Source: CAYUPI01 sp964446585
GTDB lineage: Bacteria; Verrucomicrobiota; Verrucomicrobiia; Limisphaerales; UBA8199
DNA length: 64,000 nt
Reading direction: 5' to 3'
Assembly: GCA_964446585.1 (NCBI GenBank)
Contig: CAYUPI010000009.1
Span: forward strand, 102,671-166,670
In this document: positions 28,251 through 37,516 of the stretch, piece after piece
How the letters are laid out: each line of letters opens with the position of its first letter
How positions within the stretch are numbered: position 1 is the stretch's first letter
Translations under genes and position numbers: made by a program
The notes under the pieces: model-generated
What the model was told of the DNA's origin: nothing
The model's input: the letters and a program-made list of their open reading frames with translations, nothing else
The model's database searches: none

Positions 28251-29621
28251 ATGCGGCAGGTGAACCTCGGCATGATTGGCGGCGGCACTGTGGGCAGCGG
28301 CGTGTTTCACGCGCTCCAGCTCAACGGTGAGCTGCTGGCTTCGCGCATCGGCCTCCCGGTCAAGCTCCGCAAAATTGCCGTCAAAGCGTTCGATGAACCG
28401 CGCCCGTATGAAATTCCGACGAGCTACCTGACAACCGATTGGCAGAGTGTGGTCAACGATCCGCAAGTTCAAATCGTCGTCGAACTGGTCGGTGGCCTTA
28501 CGTTGGCGCGCACTATTATCCTCGCAGCGTTGAAACTCAGAAAGCCCGTGATCACGGCCAACAAGGCGCTGCTTTCCGCTTGCGGTGAGGAGCTCTTTGC
28601 CACCGCGCAGCGCCACGAAACCAATCTTTATTACGAAGCGAGCGTTTGCGGCGGCATTCCGATAATCAAGTCGCTGCGCGAGGGTTTTGTCGGTAATCGC
28701 ATTACGCGCCTTTATGGGATTGTCAATGGGACATGCAACTACATCCTCACGCGAATGAAGCTGGAGGGAGCGGACTTCACGACAGTACTCCAGGATGCCC
28801 AGGCCCACGGCTACGCCGAGGCCGAGCCGTCGCTGGACATTGACGGCCACGACGCCTTGCACAAAATTGGCATCCTCGCGTCTTTGGCACATGGATTTTG
28901 GGTAAATCCCAAGCACATTCATGTCGAAGGCATCCGTCACATAACCGCGCTCGACATCAAATTCGCCGGTCAACTCGGTTACACCATCAAACTGTTAGGC
29001 GTCATCAAGCAGATTGATGCTCCGGGAGTCGGTATGAATCTAAGCCGCAAGAGGTCGAAGCGTCCGTCGCGAAGCACCGCCGGTCACTCGCGCCGAATTC
29101 AAGTTTCAGTTTATCCGACCCTGGTTCCAAACACGCATGTGCTGGCCAGCGTGAACGACGTGTTCAACGCGGTGTTTGTGCGGGGTGACGTGGTTGGAGA
29201 CACCTTGTTTTACGGCCGCGGGGCGGGCAAGGACGCGACCGCCAGCGCCGTGCTCAGCGACCTGGCCGATGCGGCGCTGGATCTGAAGTTCGGCACCCAT
29301 CACCGGGTGCCGCCATTCGTGCCGCACGAACTCGAGGGCTCGGTCGCGCCTATCGCGGAAGTCGTTTCGCGTTATTTCGTGCGACTCGACGTCGTGGACG
29401 TGCCAGGGACACTAGGGAAAATCGCGAGTATTTTTGGCGCTGCTCAGATCGGTATCTCTTCGGTCATTCAACCCGAAGGTCACGAGGGAGCGAGCGTTCC
29501 GCTGATTTTCATGTTGCACGATGCGCCCAATGGGGCCGTGTTAACAGCCCTCAAGAAGATCGGCGCGCTGCCCGTGGTCAAAACCGCCCCGATCATGATC
29601 CGGGTGGAAAACTTTGATTGA
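28251..29621 (+). CDS. hom: Homoserine dehydrogenase with an unusual basic insertion
   Basis: The enzyme reduces aspartate semialdehyde to homoserine. The 456-residue protein has the NAD(P)-binding motif GGGTVGSG (residues 10-17), ITANKALLSACGEEL, the catalytic-domain block GIVNGTCNYILTRM and AHGYAEAEPSLDIDGHDALH. A C-terminal ACT domain begins near VVDVPGTLGKIASIFG. Residues about 256-282 (SRKRSKRPSRSTAGHSRR) form a basic insertion not seen in typical members, between IKLLG and VSVYPTLVP. It is divergent from sorA and 146 bp before lysC. Confidence 0.93.
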   Translation: MRQVNLGMIGGGTVGSGVFHALQLNGELLASRIGLPVKLRKIAVKAFDEPRPYEIPTSYLTTDWQSVVNDPQVQIVVELVGGLTLARTIILAALKLRKPVITANKALLSACGEELFATAQRHETNLYYEASVCGGIPIIKSLREGFVGNRITRLYGIVNGTCNYILTRMKLEGADFTTVLQDAQAHGYAEAEPSLDIDGHDALHKIGILASLAHGFWVNPKHIHVEGIRHITALDIKFAGQLGYTIKLLGVIKQIDAPGVGMNLSRKRSKRPSRSTAGHSRRIQVSVYPTLVPNTHVLASVNDVFNAVFVRGDVVGDTLFYGRGAGKDATASAVLSDLADAALDLKFGTHHRVPPFVPHELEGSVAPIAEVVSRYFVRLDVVDVPGTLGKIASIFGAAQIGISSVIQPEGHEGASVPLIFMLHDAPNGAVLTALKKIGALPVVKTAPIMIRVENFD

Positions 29622-29638
29622 AAGCGTGTTCCAAAATG

Positions 29639-29722
29639 GTAGCAGCCGAGGTAACGAGGCTCACTTCCTCGCACCAAGAAGCGTCTCCAAGATTGTTTAA
29701 GCCTCGTTACCTCGGCTCCTAC
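29639..29722. repeat. Palindromic element, family 1 (GTAGGAGCCGAGG type)
   Basis: Arms 29639-29661 and 29700-29722 are inverted repeats matching at 22 of 23 positions, with core AGCCGAGGTAACGAGGCT. The 38-bp centre is not obviously related to the others. It sits between hom and lysC. Close relatives are at 40420, 51227 and 60345. Confidence 0.85.
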
Positions 29723-29766
29723 AATACAAACGGATATCCAAAACACCGTCAGAGGCTCGTGAGATC

Positions 29767-30984
29767 ATGTCGCTAATCGTTCAAAAATATGGCGGCACGT
29801 CGGTGGGAAACACCGACCGCATCAAAAATGTGGCCGCCCGCGTAGCCAAATACCACGCCGGCGGCGACCAGATAGTTGTGATCGTCTCGGCCATGAGCGG
29901 CGTGACTGATAATTTGATCAAGCTGGCCAAGGAGATCATGCCGTTGCCCAGCGAGCGGGAGATGGACGTGCTGCTTGCCACGGGCGAGCAAACCACGATC
30001 GCATTGAGCGCGATCGCACTTCACGCCCTGGGTCTACCGGCCGTCTCACTTACGGGCGCGCAGGCGGGCATCGTCACCGACGGCGTCCATACCAAGGCGA
30101 AGATTCAGAACATCACGCCCAGGAAGATCCACGAACTCCTCGACGCCGGAAACGTCGTGATCGTCGCCGGCTTCCAGGGCCAAACCATCGAAGGACAGAT
30201 CACAACGCTCGGCCGTGGCGGCTCAGACCTGACAGCGATTGCCCTTGCGGCGGCTTTGAAGGCGGATTTGTGCCAGATCTATACCGACGTCGATGGGGTC
30301 TATACGGCCGACCCGAGACTCGTGCCGGGCGCGAAGAAGCTCAAGGAGATCTCGTATGATGAAATGCTCGAGCTGGCCAGCCTTGGCGCCAAAGTCATGC
30401 AATCGCGCTCGGTCGAATTCGCCAAGAAATTTGGCGTAGTGTTTGAGGTCCGCTCCAGTTTAAACGACAACCCAGGAACCTTAGTGAAAGAAGAAACCAG
30501 CAGCATGGAAGAGATCGTCGTGCGGGGCGTCTCACTCGACAAAAACCAGGCCAAAGTCACATTGGTGGGTGTGCCGGACAAACCGGGCGTCGCCGCCCGG
30601 ATTTTCAAGGCCATCGGCGACGCCAACGTCAACGTGGATATGATCGTACAGAACATCAGCCACGGCAGCGGCACGCCGGCCACAGACCTTTCGTTTACAG
30701 TGGACAAACCCGATTTGCTCAAGGCGCAAAAAGTCATCGACGCGCTAAAGCAAGAAATCCACTTTGAAAAGGTCATCGCCACTGACAACATCGGCAAGTT
30801 GTCCATCGTCGGCGTCGGGATGAAAAGCCACACGGGTGTGGCCGGGAAAATGTTTGAAACGCTCGCACGCGAAGGCGTGAATATCGACATGATCTCGACC
30901 AGTGAGATCAAGATATCGGTCGTGGTCGATCTGGCGAAAGGCGAACAGGCGATGCGCGCGGTCCATGATGCCTTCCTGGGTTAA
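29767..30984 (+). CDS. lysC: Aspartate kinase
   Basis: The first enzyme of the aspartate pathway phosphorylates aspartate. The 405-residue protein starts IVQKYGGTSVGNTDRIKN, the N-terminal substrate-binding motif, followed by TLGRGGSDLTAIALAAAL and DVDGVYTADPRLVPGAKKL. The C-terminal third holds two ACT domains (VTLVGVPDKPGVAARIFKAI and LSIVGVGMKSHTGVAGKMFE), where feedback inhibition by lysine or threonine is expected. It follows hom with only the palindromic element between, giving a small hom-lysC amino-acid unit. Confidence 0.95.
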   Translation: MSLIVQKYGGTSVGNTDRIKNVAARVAKYHAGGDQIVVIVSAMSGVTDNLIKLAKEIMPLPSEREMDVLLATGEQTTIALSAIALHALGLPAVSLTGAQAGIVTDGVHTKAKIQNITPRKIHELLDAGNVVIVAGFQGQTIEGQITTLGRGGSDLTAIALAAALKADLCQIYTDVDGVYTADPRLVPGAKKLKEISYDEMLELASLGAKVMQSRSVEFAKKFGVVFEVRSSLNDNPGTLVKEETSSMEEIVVRGVSLDKNQAKVTLVGVPDKPGVAARIFKAIGDANVNVDMIVQNISHGSGTPATDLSFTVDKPDLLKAQKVIDALKQEIHFEKVIATDNIGKLSIVGVGMKSHTGVAGKMFETLAREGVNIDMISTSEIKISVVVDLAKGEQAMRAVHDAFLG

Positions 30985-30988
30985 GATT

Positions 30989-31876
30989 ATGAAAAGGCTA
31001 TTGTTCGTTGGGATTGCCCTGCTTCTGTGTCTAGACACTTGGGCCCGGTCGAGCGCTGAGTTCACTCGGACCGAAGACGTGATTTACGGCCGAAAATTCG
31101 GCACGGCGCTGACGCTGGACGTGTTCCAGCCCGCGAAGACGAATGGTGTCGGAATCATTTTTATGGTCAGCGGCGGCTTTTTCTCCAGCCATGAAGCGAT
31201 CAATCCAGTGTTCTTCCGCGCCTTTCTGGACCGAGGGTACACGGTTTTTACGGTCGTGCATGGCTCGCAGCCGAAGTTCACCATCAGCGAGATCGAGCTG
31301 GATATCCACCGCGCCGTGCGATTCATCCGCCACAATGCCAGCCGCTATGGGGTTGATCCCCAGCGGTTCGGTATCTCCGGCGGCAGCGCCGGCGGCCACC
31401 TATCGCTGACCATGGCCACACAGGGCGCCAAGGGAGATCCCGACGCCAAAGATCCGGTGGAGCGCGAAAGCAGTGAAATTCAGTGCGCCGCGTGTTTCTT
31501 TCCGCCAACGGATTTTCTGAACTATGCCAAACCGGACGAAGATGCCGTAGGCGTCGGCACGCTCAAGGGATTCAAAGCAGCGTTCGGTCCCAGGTCGGAT
31601 AGCGCGGAGGAGCGGCAGAAGCTGGGCCGGGAGATATCCCCGATTTATTTCGTGCACTCGAACATGCCGCCTATTTTGATCATTCACGGTGACGCTGACA
31701 CCCTGGTGCCGATCTATCAGTCGCAGATATTCGTCAAACGGTGTGAAGCAATCGGCTCAGTGGCAAAGCTGGTCGTGCGCGAGGGAAAGAACCACGGCTG
31801 GCCGGACATGACCAAAGACCTCGTGCTGCTCGCCGAATGGTTCGACGAGCATCTCAGGGGAATCAAGCCGAAGTAG
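30989..31876 (+). CDS. Secreted alpha/beta hydrolase, BD-FAE/esterase-like
   Basis: The start at 30989, 4 bp after the lysC stop, gives a signal peptide (KRLLFVGIALLLCLDTWARS). The 295-residue product has the nucleophile elbow GISGGSAGGHLS, a likely acid in HGDADTLVP and a histidine in KNHGWPD. This completes a Ser-Asp-His triad in an esterase or acetyl-xylan-esterase-like fold. The substrate is unknown; the tight link with lysC is probably only positional. Confidence 0.85.
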   Translation: MKRLLFVGIALLLCLDTWARSSAEFTRTEDVIYGRKFGTALTLDVFQPAKTNGVGIIFMVSGGFFSSHEAINPVFFRAFLDRGYTVFTVVHGSQPKFTISEIELDIHRAVRFIRHNASRYGVDPQRFGISGGSAGGHLSLTMATQGAKGDPDAKDPVERESSEIQCAACFFPPTDFLNYAKPDEDAVGVGTLKGFKAAFGPRSDSAEERQKLGREISPIYFVHSNMPPILIIHGDADTLVPIYQSQIFVKRCEAIGSVAKLVVREGKNHGWPDMTKDLVLLAEWFDEHLRGIKPK

Positions 31877-31934
31877 TGATCAGCAGGACTAACGGCAGTA
31901 GTTGGCTGGAACCATAGAGCACATGCCTGGCTTC

Positions 31935-32138
31935 TCATCTCGTCGTCGGGTAGGCGCCGCTGGTGACGTTCATGTTGGTTATCACGAAGTTATTGTTTGG
32001 AAAGGGGCGAGCCAGATTGTTGACGCCTTGGACTCGCTGCGCCCTCGCCTTGGAGTGAGGAAGCGCCGGACCCAGCAAAACGAGCAACATGAGTCCGGCC
32101 ACGAAGGCAGCGAACCACAGACCGATATTGTTCTTCAT
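31935..32138 (-). CDS. Small protein resembling a shortened pseudopilin
   Basis: The 67-residue frame has one hydrophobic helix (LWFAAFVAGLMLLVLLGPAL) followed by SKARAQRVQGVNNL. That is the exact pattern after the hydrophobic segment of the large pseudopilins here (PALSRAKSKGQ... ACLSNYR), but the FTLIEL cleavage region is absent. It could be a small membrane protein or a decayed pseudopilin. It is convergent with the alpha/beta hydrolase. Confidence 0.45.
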   Translation of the reverse strand: MKNNIGLWFAAFVAGLMLLVLLGPALPHSKARAQRVQGVNNLARPFPNNNFVITNMNVTSGAYPTTR

Positions 32139-32242
32139 ACCCTATTGGACAGCGATGATGTCAATTTTGCTCAGACGCTCGGCGTGAGTATTAACGCTCG
32201 GTCAGATTGGGTCCGCTGCTGCGAGACCTTCGAAAAAGCGTG

Positions 32243-34126
32243 CTAATGCTCGTGCGCGTGAGATGCGATTGCCCCGCCGGATTCGATATAGGCTAGAAGA
32301 TCGAAAATCTGTTCCTTGGACAAGCTGCTCAGCAATCCAACGGGCATGAGCGACGAGCCCTGCGGTGAGCGTTTGTGAATGTCCGACTTTTTAAGTGCCT
32401 GAACCAACGAGTCGGCCGGGCCCGACTGGATGGTCACGGTTTCTGCGTCCTCCTTGATCACAAGCCCAGTGACAGATTCGCCGTCCTTTAAGTCGAAGCT
32501 GACATTGCGATAGCGCTCGTCGATAATTTTTGATGGCTCCAAAATTTGTTCGAGAACCGCCGCGCGGTCGCCCTTGTATCGCGTGAATACATCAGTCAGC
32601 TCCGGACCAAAGGTATATCCTTCCTTGCCCAGCTTATGGCACTGCGCGCAGGCAAGCTGAATGAAAAGCGCCTTTCCGGTCTGGAGATCGCGCCTGGAGG
32701 CTGCCTTCGGAAGCTCAGGCGCCAAGTCTGCCAGTTTCCATTCTGTCAGTTTCGGCTGTTCTGACACCGGATGAATTGCCAGGTAAGCTTCGAGATCCTG
32801 GACGACGATCATCGTGCCGACCATGCGCCGCCAATGCCCCGGGAACGTACAGACGTAAGGATAATCACCCACAACCGTGGGGGCCTTGAAGGTCAACTGA
32901 ACCTTCTGGCCGGGCGCCGCCAGTTTGCTGGCGTGCAGAACCTTCGATGAAGCAGGAATGTAGAGCCGACCCTCCGCATCGGGCTCGGCCGACATCTTCT
33001 CGGCTGTCTGGCCAATTTCCTCCAACGCTCCAGGAGCCAGAATCGCGACATTGTGCGGCATGGCGTCCTGATTATCGAGCGTGAGCGCAACGGGTTTGCC
33101 TGCCTCGACGACGAAAGTGGTTTTGTCGTAGCGCAATTGTTCGTAAACCGCTTGCAGAACAACGACCGCAGGACCAAGACCCCGAAGTGTTCTGGAGATC
33201 GCCTGCGCTTTTTGTGCCGGCAACGCCGTGGCCAGTTCGCCGGCTAGTTGAAGAGCGCCGGCAAAATCTGCTCCAGTTCGCTCGGCGGCAGGCACGGATT
33301 GCAGGTATCCCAACAGACTATCCACGAGCGGCGGCACACCTTCTTTCGGCCACGTCTTCGGCGGCAAGGCCTGGAGGCCCGCGATGGCGGCAGACCTTTC
33401 CGTTCCTGCAGCGACGAGTGGTGCCAAAGTTCTAAAAGTATCAACCTCGTGTCCCGGGATCGCCACGATAGCGGCGCTGGCGGCCCGGTGAACTTCCGGC
33501 GTCACCGCTTTATGATGAAGAGATTCAACTCGCTGATACGCCGAGCCCCGCAGCGCGGAGTCCGTCAGCAGCGGGATCGCGAGCAACAAATCCGCCAGTT
33601 GTGCCGGCTCGTTTTCAACCGCTTTCCATCTCCGCTCGACTGAGGCATCAGCCACGATCAAGGCGGCATTCCCGATCTGACGAGTCAAAGGAACTGTCGA
33701 TTGGGCGACGAGCTGCTGCAATATCGAGCGCTTCGGAGCCAGGTGCGCGGGACCGGCTTGTAACAGGATCGATGAAAGGTCGCGCAGGACGCTGATGGCT
33801 TCTTCGCCCTTGTTGTCCAACTCGACGATTGCTGCCAGCAGCTCTGTCAATGGGTCGGAGTGGCGCAGTCGTGCCAATCCTTCCAGCGCTTCCTGGCGGT
33901 ACTTCCGCTCCAGCCCAGGCCGCTGGAGCAGGGCCACAAAGACGAATTCACTCCGCGGTGCCGCGATTAATTCCTGGTTGGAAAGCCGGCCGAGGACATA
34001 GGAGGCGGCCACTGGATTCTTGGGAAGAAAGAAATTGCTTTGACTCGTTGTCTGGGCCCAGCTTGGGGAGCAGCCTAGCAAGACGCCGGCGACAATGAAT
34101 CGGATTGCAACGCCGAGTTGGCCCAT
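32243..34126 (-). CDS. Exported blue-copper and cytochrome c protein with HEAT-like repeats
   Basis: The start at 34126 gives a signal peptide with a possible lipobox (VLLGC at residue 19). The 627-residue protein has helical repeats (residues about 60-320), then a plastocyanin/auracyanin-like domain (about 335-445). His358, Cys426, His431 and Met435 have the spacing of a type-1 copper site: YPYVCTFPGHWRRMVGT. After it comes a c-type heme domain with CAQCH at 493-497, of the PVC heme-binding kind (GYTFGPELTDVFTRY). It is probably an electron-transfer protein acting with the neighbouring beta-propeller gene. Confidence 0.85.
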   Translation of the reverse strand: MGQLGVAIRFIVAGVLLGCSPSWAQTTSQSNFFLPKNPVAASYVLGRLSNQELIAAPRSEFVFVALLQRPGLERKYRQEALEGLARLRHSDPLTELLAAIVELDNKGEEAISVLRDLSSILLQAGPAHLAPKRSILQQLVAQSTVPLTRQIGNAALIVADASVERRWKAVENEPAQLADLLLAIPLLTDSALRGSAYQRVESLHHKAVTPEVHRAASAAIVAIPGHEVDTFRTLAPLVAAGTERSAAIAGLQALPPKTWPKEGVPPLVDSLLGYLQSVPAAERTGADFAGALQLAGELATALPAQKAQAISRTLRGLGPAVVVLQAVYEQLRYDKTTFVVEAGKPVALTLDNQDAMPHNVAILAPGALEEIGQTAEKMSAEPDAEGRLYIPASSKVLHASKLAAPGQKVQLTFKAPTVVGDYPYVCTFPGHWRRMVGTMIVVQDLEAYLAIHPVSEQPKLTEWKLADLAPELPKAASRRDLQTGKALFIQLACAQCHKLGKEGYTFGPELTDVFTRYKGDRAAVLEQILEPSKIIDERYRNVSFDLKDGESVTGLVIKEDAETVTIQSGPADSLVQALKKSDIHKRSPQGSSLMPVGLLSSLSKEQIFDLLAYIESGGAIASHAHEH

Positions 34127-34157
34127 GCCGACGGAAGCGCCGCGCTCACCCTTCTGT

Positions 34158-34355
34158 TCAAGGCCGGGGGACACGCGGTCGCAGTCCAGCCGCCATTTCC
34201 TTCTCGGACTCGGAGATCGCAGACTCAAACTCCGCGGTAAAGGCTAGCCTATCCTCTACGAAATCGTCGAGCAAGTCTCGGACCTGTTGCAGTTCCGATG
34301 GCGAGAGCTCTCTAAGTTCGGCTTGGATGCGCTCAACCTTACTCATACTAGTCAC
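34158..34355 (-). CDS. Small protein resembling an antitoxin component, no toxin partner seen
   Basis: The 65-residue, charged, helical protein (KVERIQAELRELSPSELQQV, then RDLLDDFVEDRLAF) resembles small antitoxin or addiction-module proteins in composition. No RelE/ParE or PIN toxin follows; the next gene downstream is the blue-copper protein. Function unassigned. Confidence 0.5.
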   Translation of the reverse strand: MTSMSKVERIQAELRELSPSELQQVRDLLDDFVEDRLAFTAEFESAISESEKEMAAGLRPRVPRP

Positions 34356-34407
34356 ATTGGATTAATCGGCGAAGGAGTTCAAGCTATTACGCTCACAGCA
34401 ATTACAT

Positions 34408-37038
34408 TCACTCTCTAGCCGGTTTTGTAAAGCGATCCAGCGTGTTCATCGTTTCGTCGAGAGTATATTGCAGGTACTTGTCCATCGGATGATTCAGGAC
34501 CTCGAGGGCAAGCTCAGCGGCTTGTGGAGAAGTGAAAAAGCTGGCAGCCCGCACCGCTTCGAGCCGGACTCGCGGATGCTCGTCATTGGCCTGCACTTTG
34601 AGCAGCGCGAGCGCGTTCGGCACGCGGTCGCGCCAGTAACACAGGACGCGCGTCGCGGCGGCGCGGGCGTGGTAATCGGGCGAACGGAGCATTCGTCTGA
34701 GCAGCGGTTCGTTTACCACGTTGTGAGATTGATAGAGCCAGAGCCCTTCGGTCAAATCGTGCTGATGATTTGCGTCCATCGAGTCGAGCTTTGACAGCCA
34801 GGTCTCGAGCGCGGCGATGACCTGTTTGGTGTCCCTCCCGCCCAGCTCGATTCGCGCTCGCGAGCGCGTCCGATCCCCGGGTTCACGGAGCAAATCCAAC
34901 AAAGCGGGGATCGGCTGCCCGGCAATTTTCGCAGGCTTGAGCAACGGACGCTCCGCGCACGTGATGCGATAGATTCGGCCATGAATATGGTCGCGGCTCG
35001 GATCGCGCAGGTGATGTTGCATGTGGCCGATGATGGGATTTTGCCACTCGAGGAAATAAATGGCGCCTTCCGGACCGATTTTGACATCGGACGGCCGGAA
35101 ATTCGGATCATCCGATTGCACGATGGGCTCGACTTCGGTGCCGCGGAACGCGGCGTTTGTCTCGGAGATCTTATACTGCAGTATTCCCAGGAAGCCGATG
35201 ACGTTGGGCACAAGCAAATTGCCCTGCATGGAATCCGGAAACTGGCGGCTCGACAAAATTTCCATGCCGGGACAGGGGCGCGTGCGCTGTTCATAGAGTT
35301 TCGGCGCCTTCTTATGCCGTTGCGGGTAATACGTCATGCCGGAGAAGCAAGCGCCGATGTACGGCTCCGCACCTGTGCCGTCCATCACGAAGTCCTCGCC
35401 CCAGCGATCGAAAACGTGGCCGTGCGGGTTGGCAAAATCGTAGGACACATACGTTTCGAATTTGTGTGTGCGCGGTTCGTAGCGAAAGACCGCGGCGTTC
35501 ATGTTATGGACCGGCGGTCCGTAAGGCGTCTCAACCTGAGTCGTATGGAAAACGCCCTCCTGAAAATAGAGCGCGCCGCCGGGATCGAACACGAAGCTGT
35601 TGGCCGTATGATGAGTGTCGGCTGATGCAAGGCCATCCAGCACACGCTCCTGGTAGTCCGCCCTGCCCTTCCCCTGCGTGTCTTTCAGAAACAGCAGATC
35701 GGGCGCCTCGGCTACAAGTACGCCGCCATTGTAGAACTCGAAACCGGTCGGACAGTGCAAGTGCTCCGCGAACACTGTGCATTTGTCGGCCTTGCCATCG
35801 CCATTGGTATCTTCGAAGACGAGCAGTTTGTCGTTCATCTCATCCTTAGGCTTCCAGTGCGGATACGAAGGCCAAACGGCGACCCACAACCGCCCCTGCG
35901 GATCCCAGGCCATCTGCACCGGTTTGGCCAGGTCCGGGAATTCTCTCTCAGAGGCGTACAGGTTCACTTTCAGGCCCGAAGCCAACTTCATGTGTTTGAT
36001 TGCCTCCTCCGGATCGAGAAACACGTGTTCGCCGTGCGGGCCGGGTCCCGGTTTGTTCGATTTTACGGGAAGCTGAGGTGGCGTGTTGTCGTCGCTCACC
36101 GCTAGCTCTTTGCCCTGCACAGCGGCCCAGATCCGCCGGTCACGATTAGCGGTCATCACATCAAGGACTTCCATCTCGCGCTGGAGGACGTCCCAATTGC
36201 TGACATCATCGACATATTTAAGCTTCGAGCGGCCTCCGTAAACGTTGTAGCCGTCCACAGTCCGATACCGGTTGAACCAGTAGAAATTTTTGTCCAGTAC
36301 AGCCGCGCGGATCTTTTCCAGCGCCGCACTGCTCCGCTTGTGGCCGTGGGCGCTCGGGAAAAGTGAGTGCAGGATCGACGCCGCGAGCTGGTGGTTGCCC
36401 TCCTCGTTCAAGTGGACCGTGTCGAGTGTCAGCGGCTTGGATGCTATAGAAAAAAATTCGAGCGACGGCGCAAACAGGTCCACGAAGCGCACGCCGCGCT
36501 CCTGGGCAACTTCCGCCATCGCTGTCGTGTAGAGCTTGAGATTGGGATTGTTGGGACTGCCGTTGGGCAGGTTCGGGTCACGGGAGTTTTCCTGGGCGAT
36601 CGGCGAGAAGAGCACGAGCTGGGGAGCGGCCCGGCCATTATACTTGTGGTCCAGAATGTTGCTGATGAACTTATTGAGGTCCTGCTTGAATTTGCCCAGA
36701 CCAGCCGGACCCGCGAAAGACTCGTTGTAACCAAAAAATGCGAACACCACGTCCGCTTTCGTCCTCCCCAGCCAATCGTCCGGGCCGCCGAAGTTCTCGC
36801 AGCGCAGGCGCACGCTCAGTTCATCTCCCGCAAAGCCAAGATTCCGGATGGTCAGGTGGCGGTCGGGAAATTGGGCCTGAAGCAGAGTTTCCAGCCAGCC
36901 ATCATGCTGCATTCGATCGGCCAGAGTGTTCCCGAGAAACGAGATGTGGTCGTCCTCCTTCAGGGCCAGGTCAGTGGTGGCAGCGAACGCTGGACTCGAT
37001 AGAAGGAGCAGCAGCAAAAGGCGAACAGCGGTCTTCAT
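34408..37038 (-). CDS. Secreted SGNH-like domain fused to a PVC-type beta-propeller and HEAT repeats
   Basis: The start at 37038 gives a signal peptide (TAVRLLLLLLLSSPAFAATT). The 876-residue protein begins with an SGNH-like hydrolase domain (HISFLGNTLADRMQHDG, later LDTVHLNEEGNHQLA); the usual GDS nucleophile motif is GNT here. The middle is a glucose/sorbosone-dehydrogenase-like beta-propeller of the PVC membrane-bound dehydrogenase type (AWDPQGRLWVAVWPSYPHW, FVFDPGGALYFQEGVFHTTQ). HEAT repeats follow. The heme domain normally fused to such proteins is not here; it sits in the next gene, 282 bp on. Substrate unknown. Confidence 0.82.
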   Translation of the reverse strand: MKTAVRLLLLLLLSSPAFAATTDLALKEDDHISFLGNTLADRMQHDGWLETLLQAQFPDRHLTIRNLGFAGDELSVRLRCENFGGPDDWLGRTKADVVFAFFGYNESFAGPAGLGKFKQDLNKFISNILDHKYNGRAAPQLVLFSPIAQENSRDPNLPNGSPNNPNLKLYTTAMAEVAQERGVRFVDLFAPSLEFFSIASKPLTLDTVHLNEEGNHQLAASILHSLFPSAHGHKRSSAALEKIRAAVLDKNFYWFNRYRTVDGYNVYGGRSKLKYVDDVSNWDVLQREMEVLDVMTANRDRRIWAAVQGKELAVSDDNTPPQLPVKSNKPGPGPHGEHVFLDPEEAIKHMKLASGLKVNLYASEREFPDLAKPVQMAWDPQGRLWVAVWPSYPHWKPKDEMNDKLLVFEDTNGDGKADKCTVFAEHLHCPTGFEFYNGGVLVAEAPDLLFLKDTQGKGRADYQERVLDGLASADTHHTANSFVFDPGGALYFQEGVFHTTQVETPYGPPVHNMNAAVFRYEPRTHKFETYVSYDFANPHGHVFDRWGEDFVMDGTGAEPYIGACFSGMTYYPQRHKKAPKLYEQRTRPCPGMEILSSRQFPDSMQGNLLVPNVIGFLGILQYKISETNAAFRGTEVEPIVQSDDPNFRPSDVKIGPEGAIYFLEWQNPIIGHMQHHLRDPSRDHIHGRIYRITCAERPLLKPAKIAGQPIPALLDLLREPGDRTRSRARIELGGRDTKQVIAALETWLSKLDSMDANHQHDLTEGLWLYQSHNVVNEPLLRRMLRSPDYHARAAATRVLCYWRDRVPNALALLKVQANDEHPRVRLEAVRAASFFTSPQAAELALEVLNHPMDKYLQYTLDETMNTLDRFTKPARE

Positions 37039-37110
37039 CCGATGGATAGTACGAATCGGAGACGTTCGGTCGAGCGCAAACAACGTGTTTACGGAACCTG
37101 CTTCGCGCAG

Positions 37111-37479
37111 CTAATTCTCGCCGTGGACGCGAACCAGGAGGGAGGACATGGCATCGTAAAGCTGAGCGTTGTTCAGCTTGGGATCCTGCTCTATCGCGCG
37201 CCTGGTCTGGATGAGGAGAGCGTCCACCGCCTTCTTGCGGGCTTCGTCAAGGGTCTGGCCCTGCACGGCGCGGTCCATGATGATGACGGCCTGAGCATAA
37301 TCGTGGGCCTGTAGGGCATTAGCCGCCTGAACTACTGCCTGGGTCGTGACTGGATCGGCCGACTGGAAACTTTTTTGAAGTTCTTGGGCGGCAGCCTGCG
37401 GACTCTCGTGTTTGGCAGAGCAACCTGCCATGGCCGCGGCCAGCAGCGCCGACGTCAGTATCCATCTGGCCGGATTCAT
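37111..37479 (-). CDS. Small unknown lipoprotein
   Basis: The 122-residue protein has a lipoprotein signal (WILTSALLAAAMAGCSAK, cysteine in lipobox MAGC) and a helical body (AQELQKSFQSADPVTTQAVV, ANALQAHDYAQAVIIMDRAV) with Gln/Ala-rich repeats. It resembles small TPR-like or coiled-coil lipoproteins. It lies between the SGNH/propeller gene and a pseudopilin on the same strand. Confidence 0.72.
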   Translation of the reverse strand: MNPARWILTSALLAAAMAGCSAKHESPQAAAQELQKSFQSADPVTTQAVVQAANALQAHDYAQAVIIMDRAVQGQTLDEARKKAVDALLIQTRRAIEQDPKLNNAQLYDAMSSLLVRVHGEN

Positions 37480-37516
37480 AGGCGTGGACGTCGAACTGCG
37501 TTGAGCCGTCGCATCC

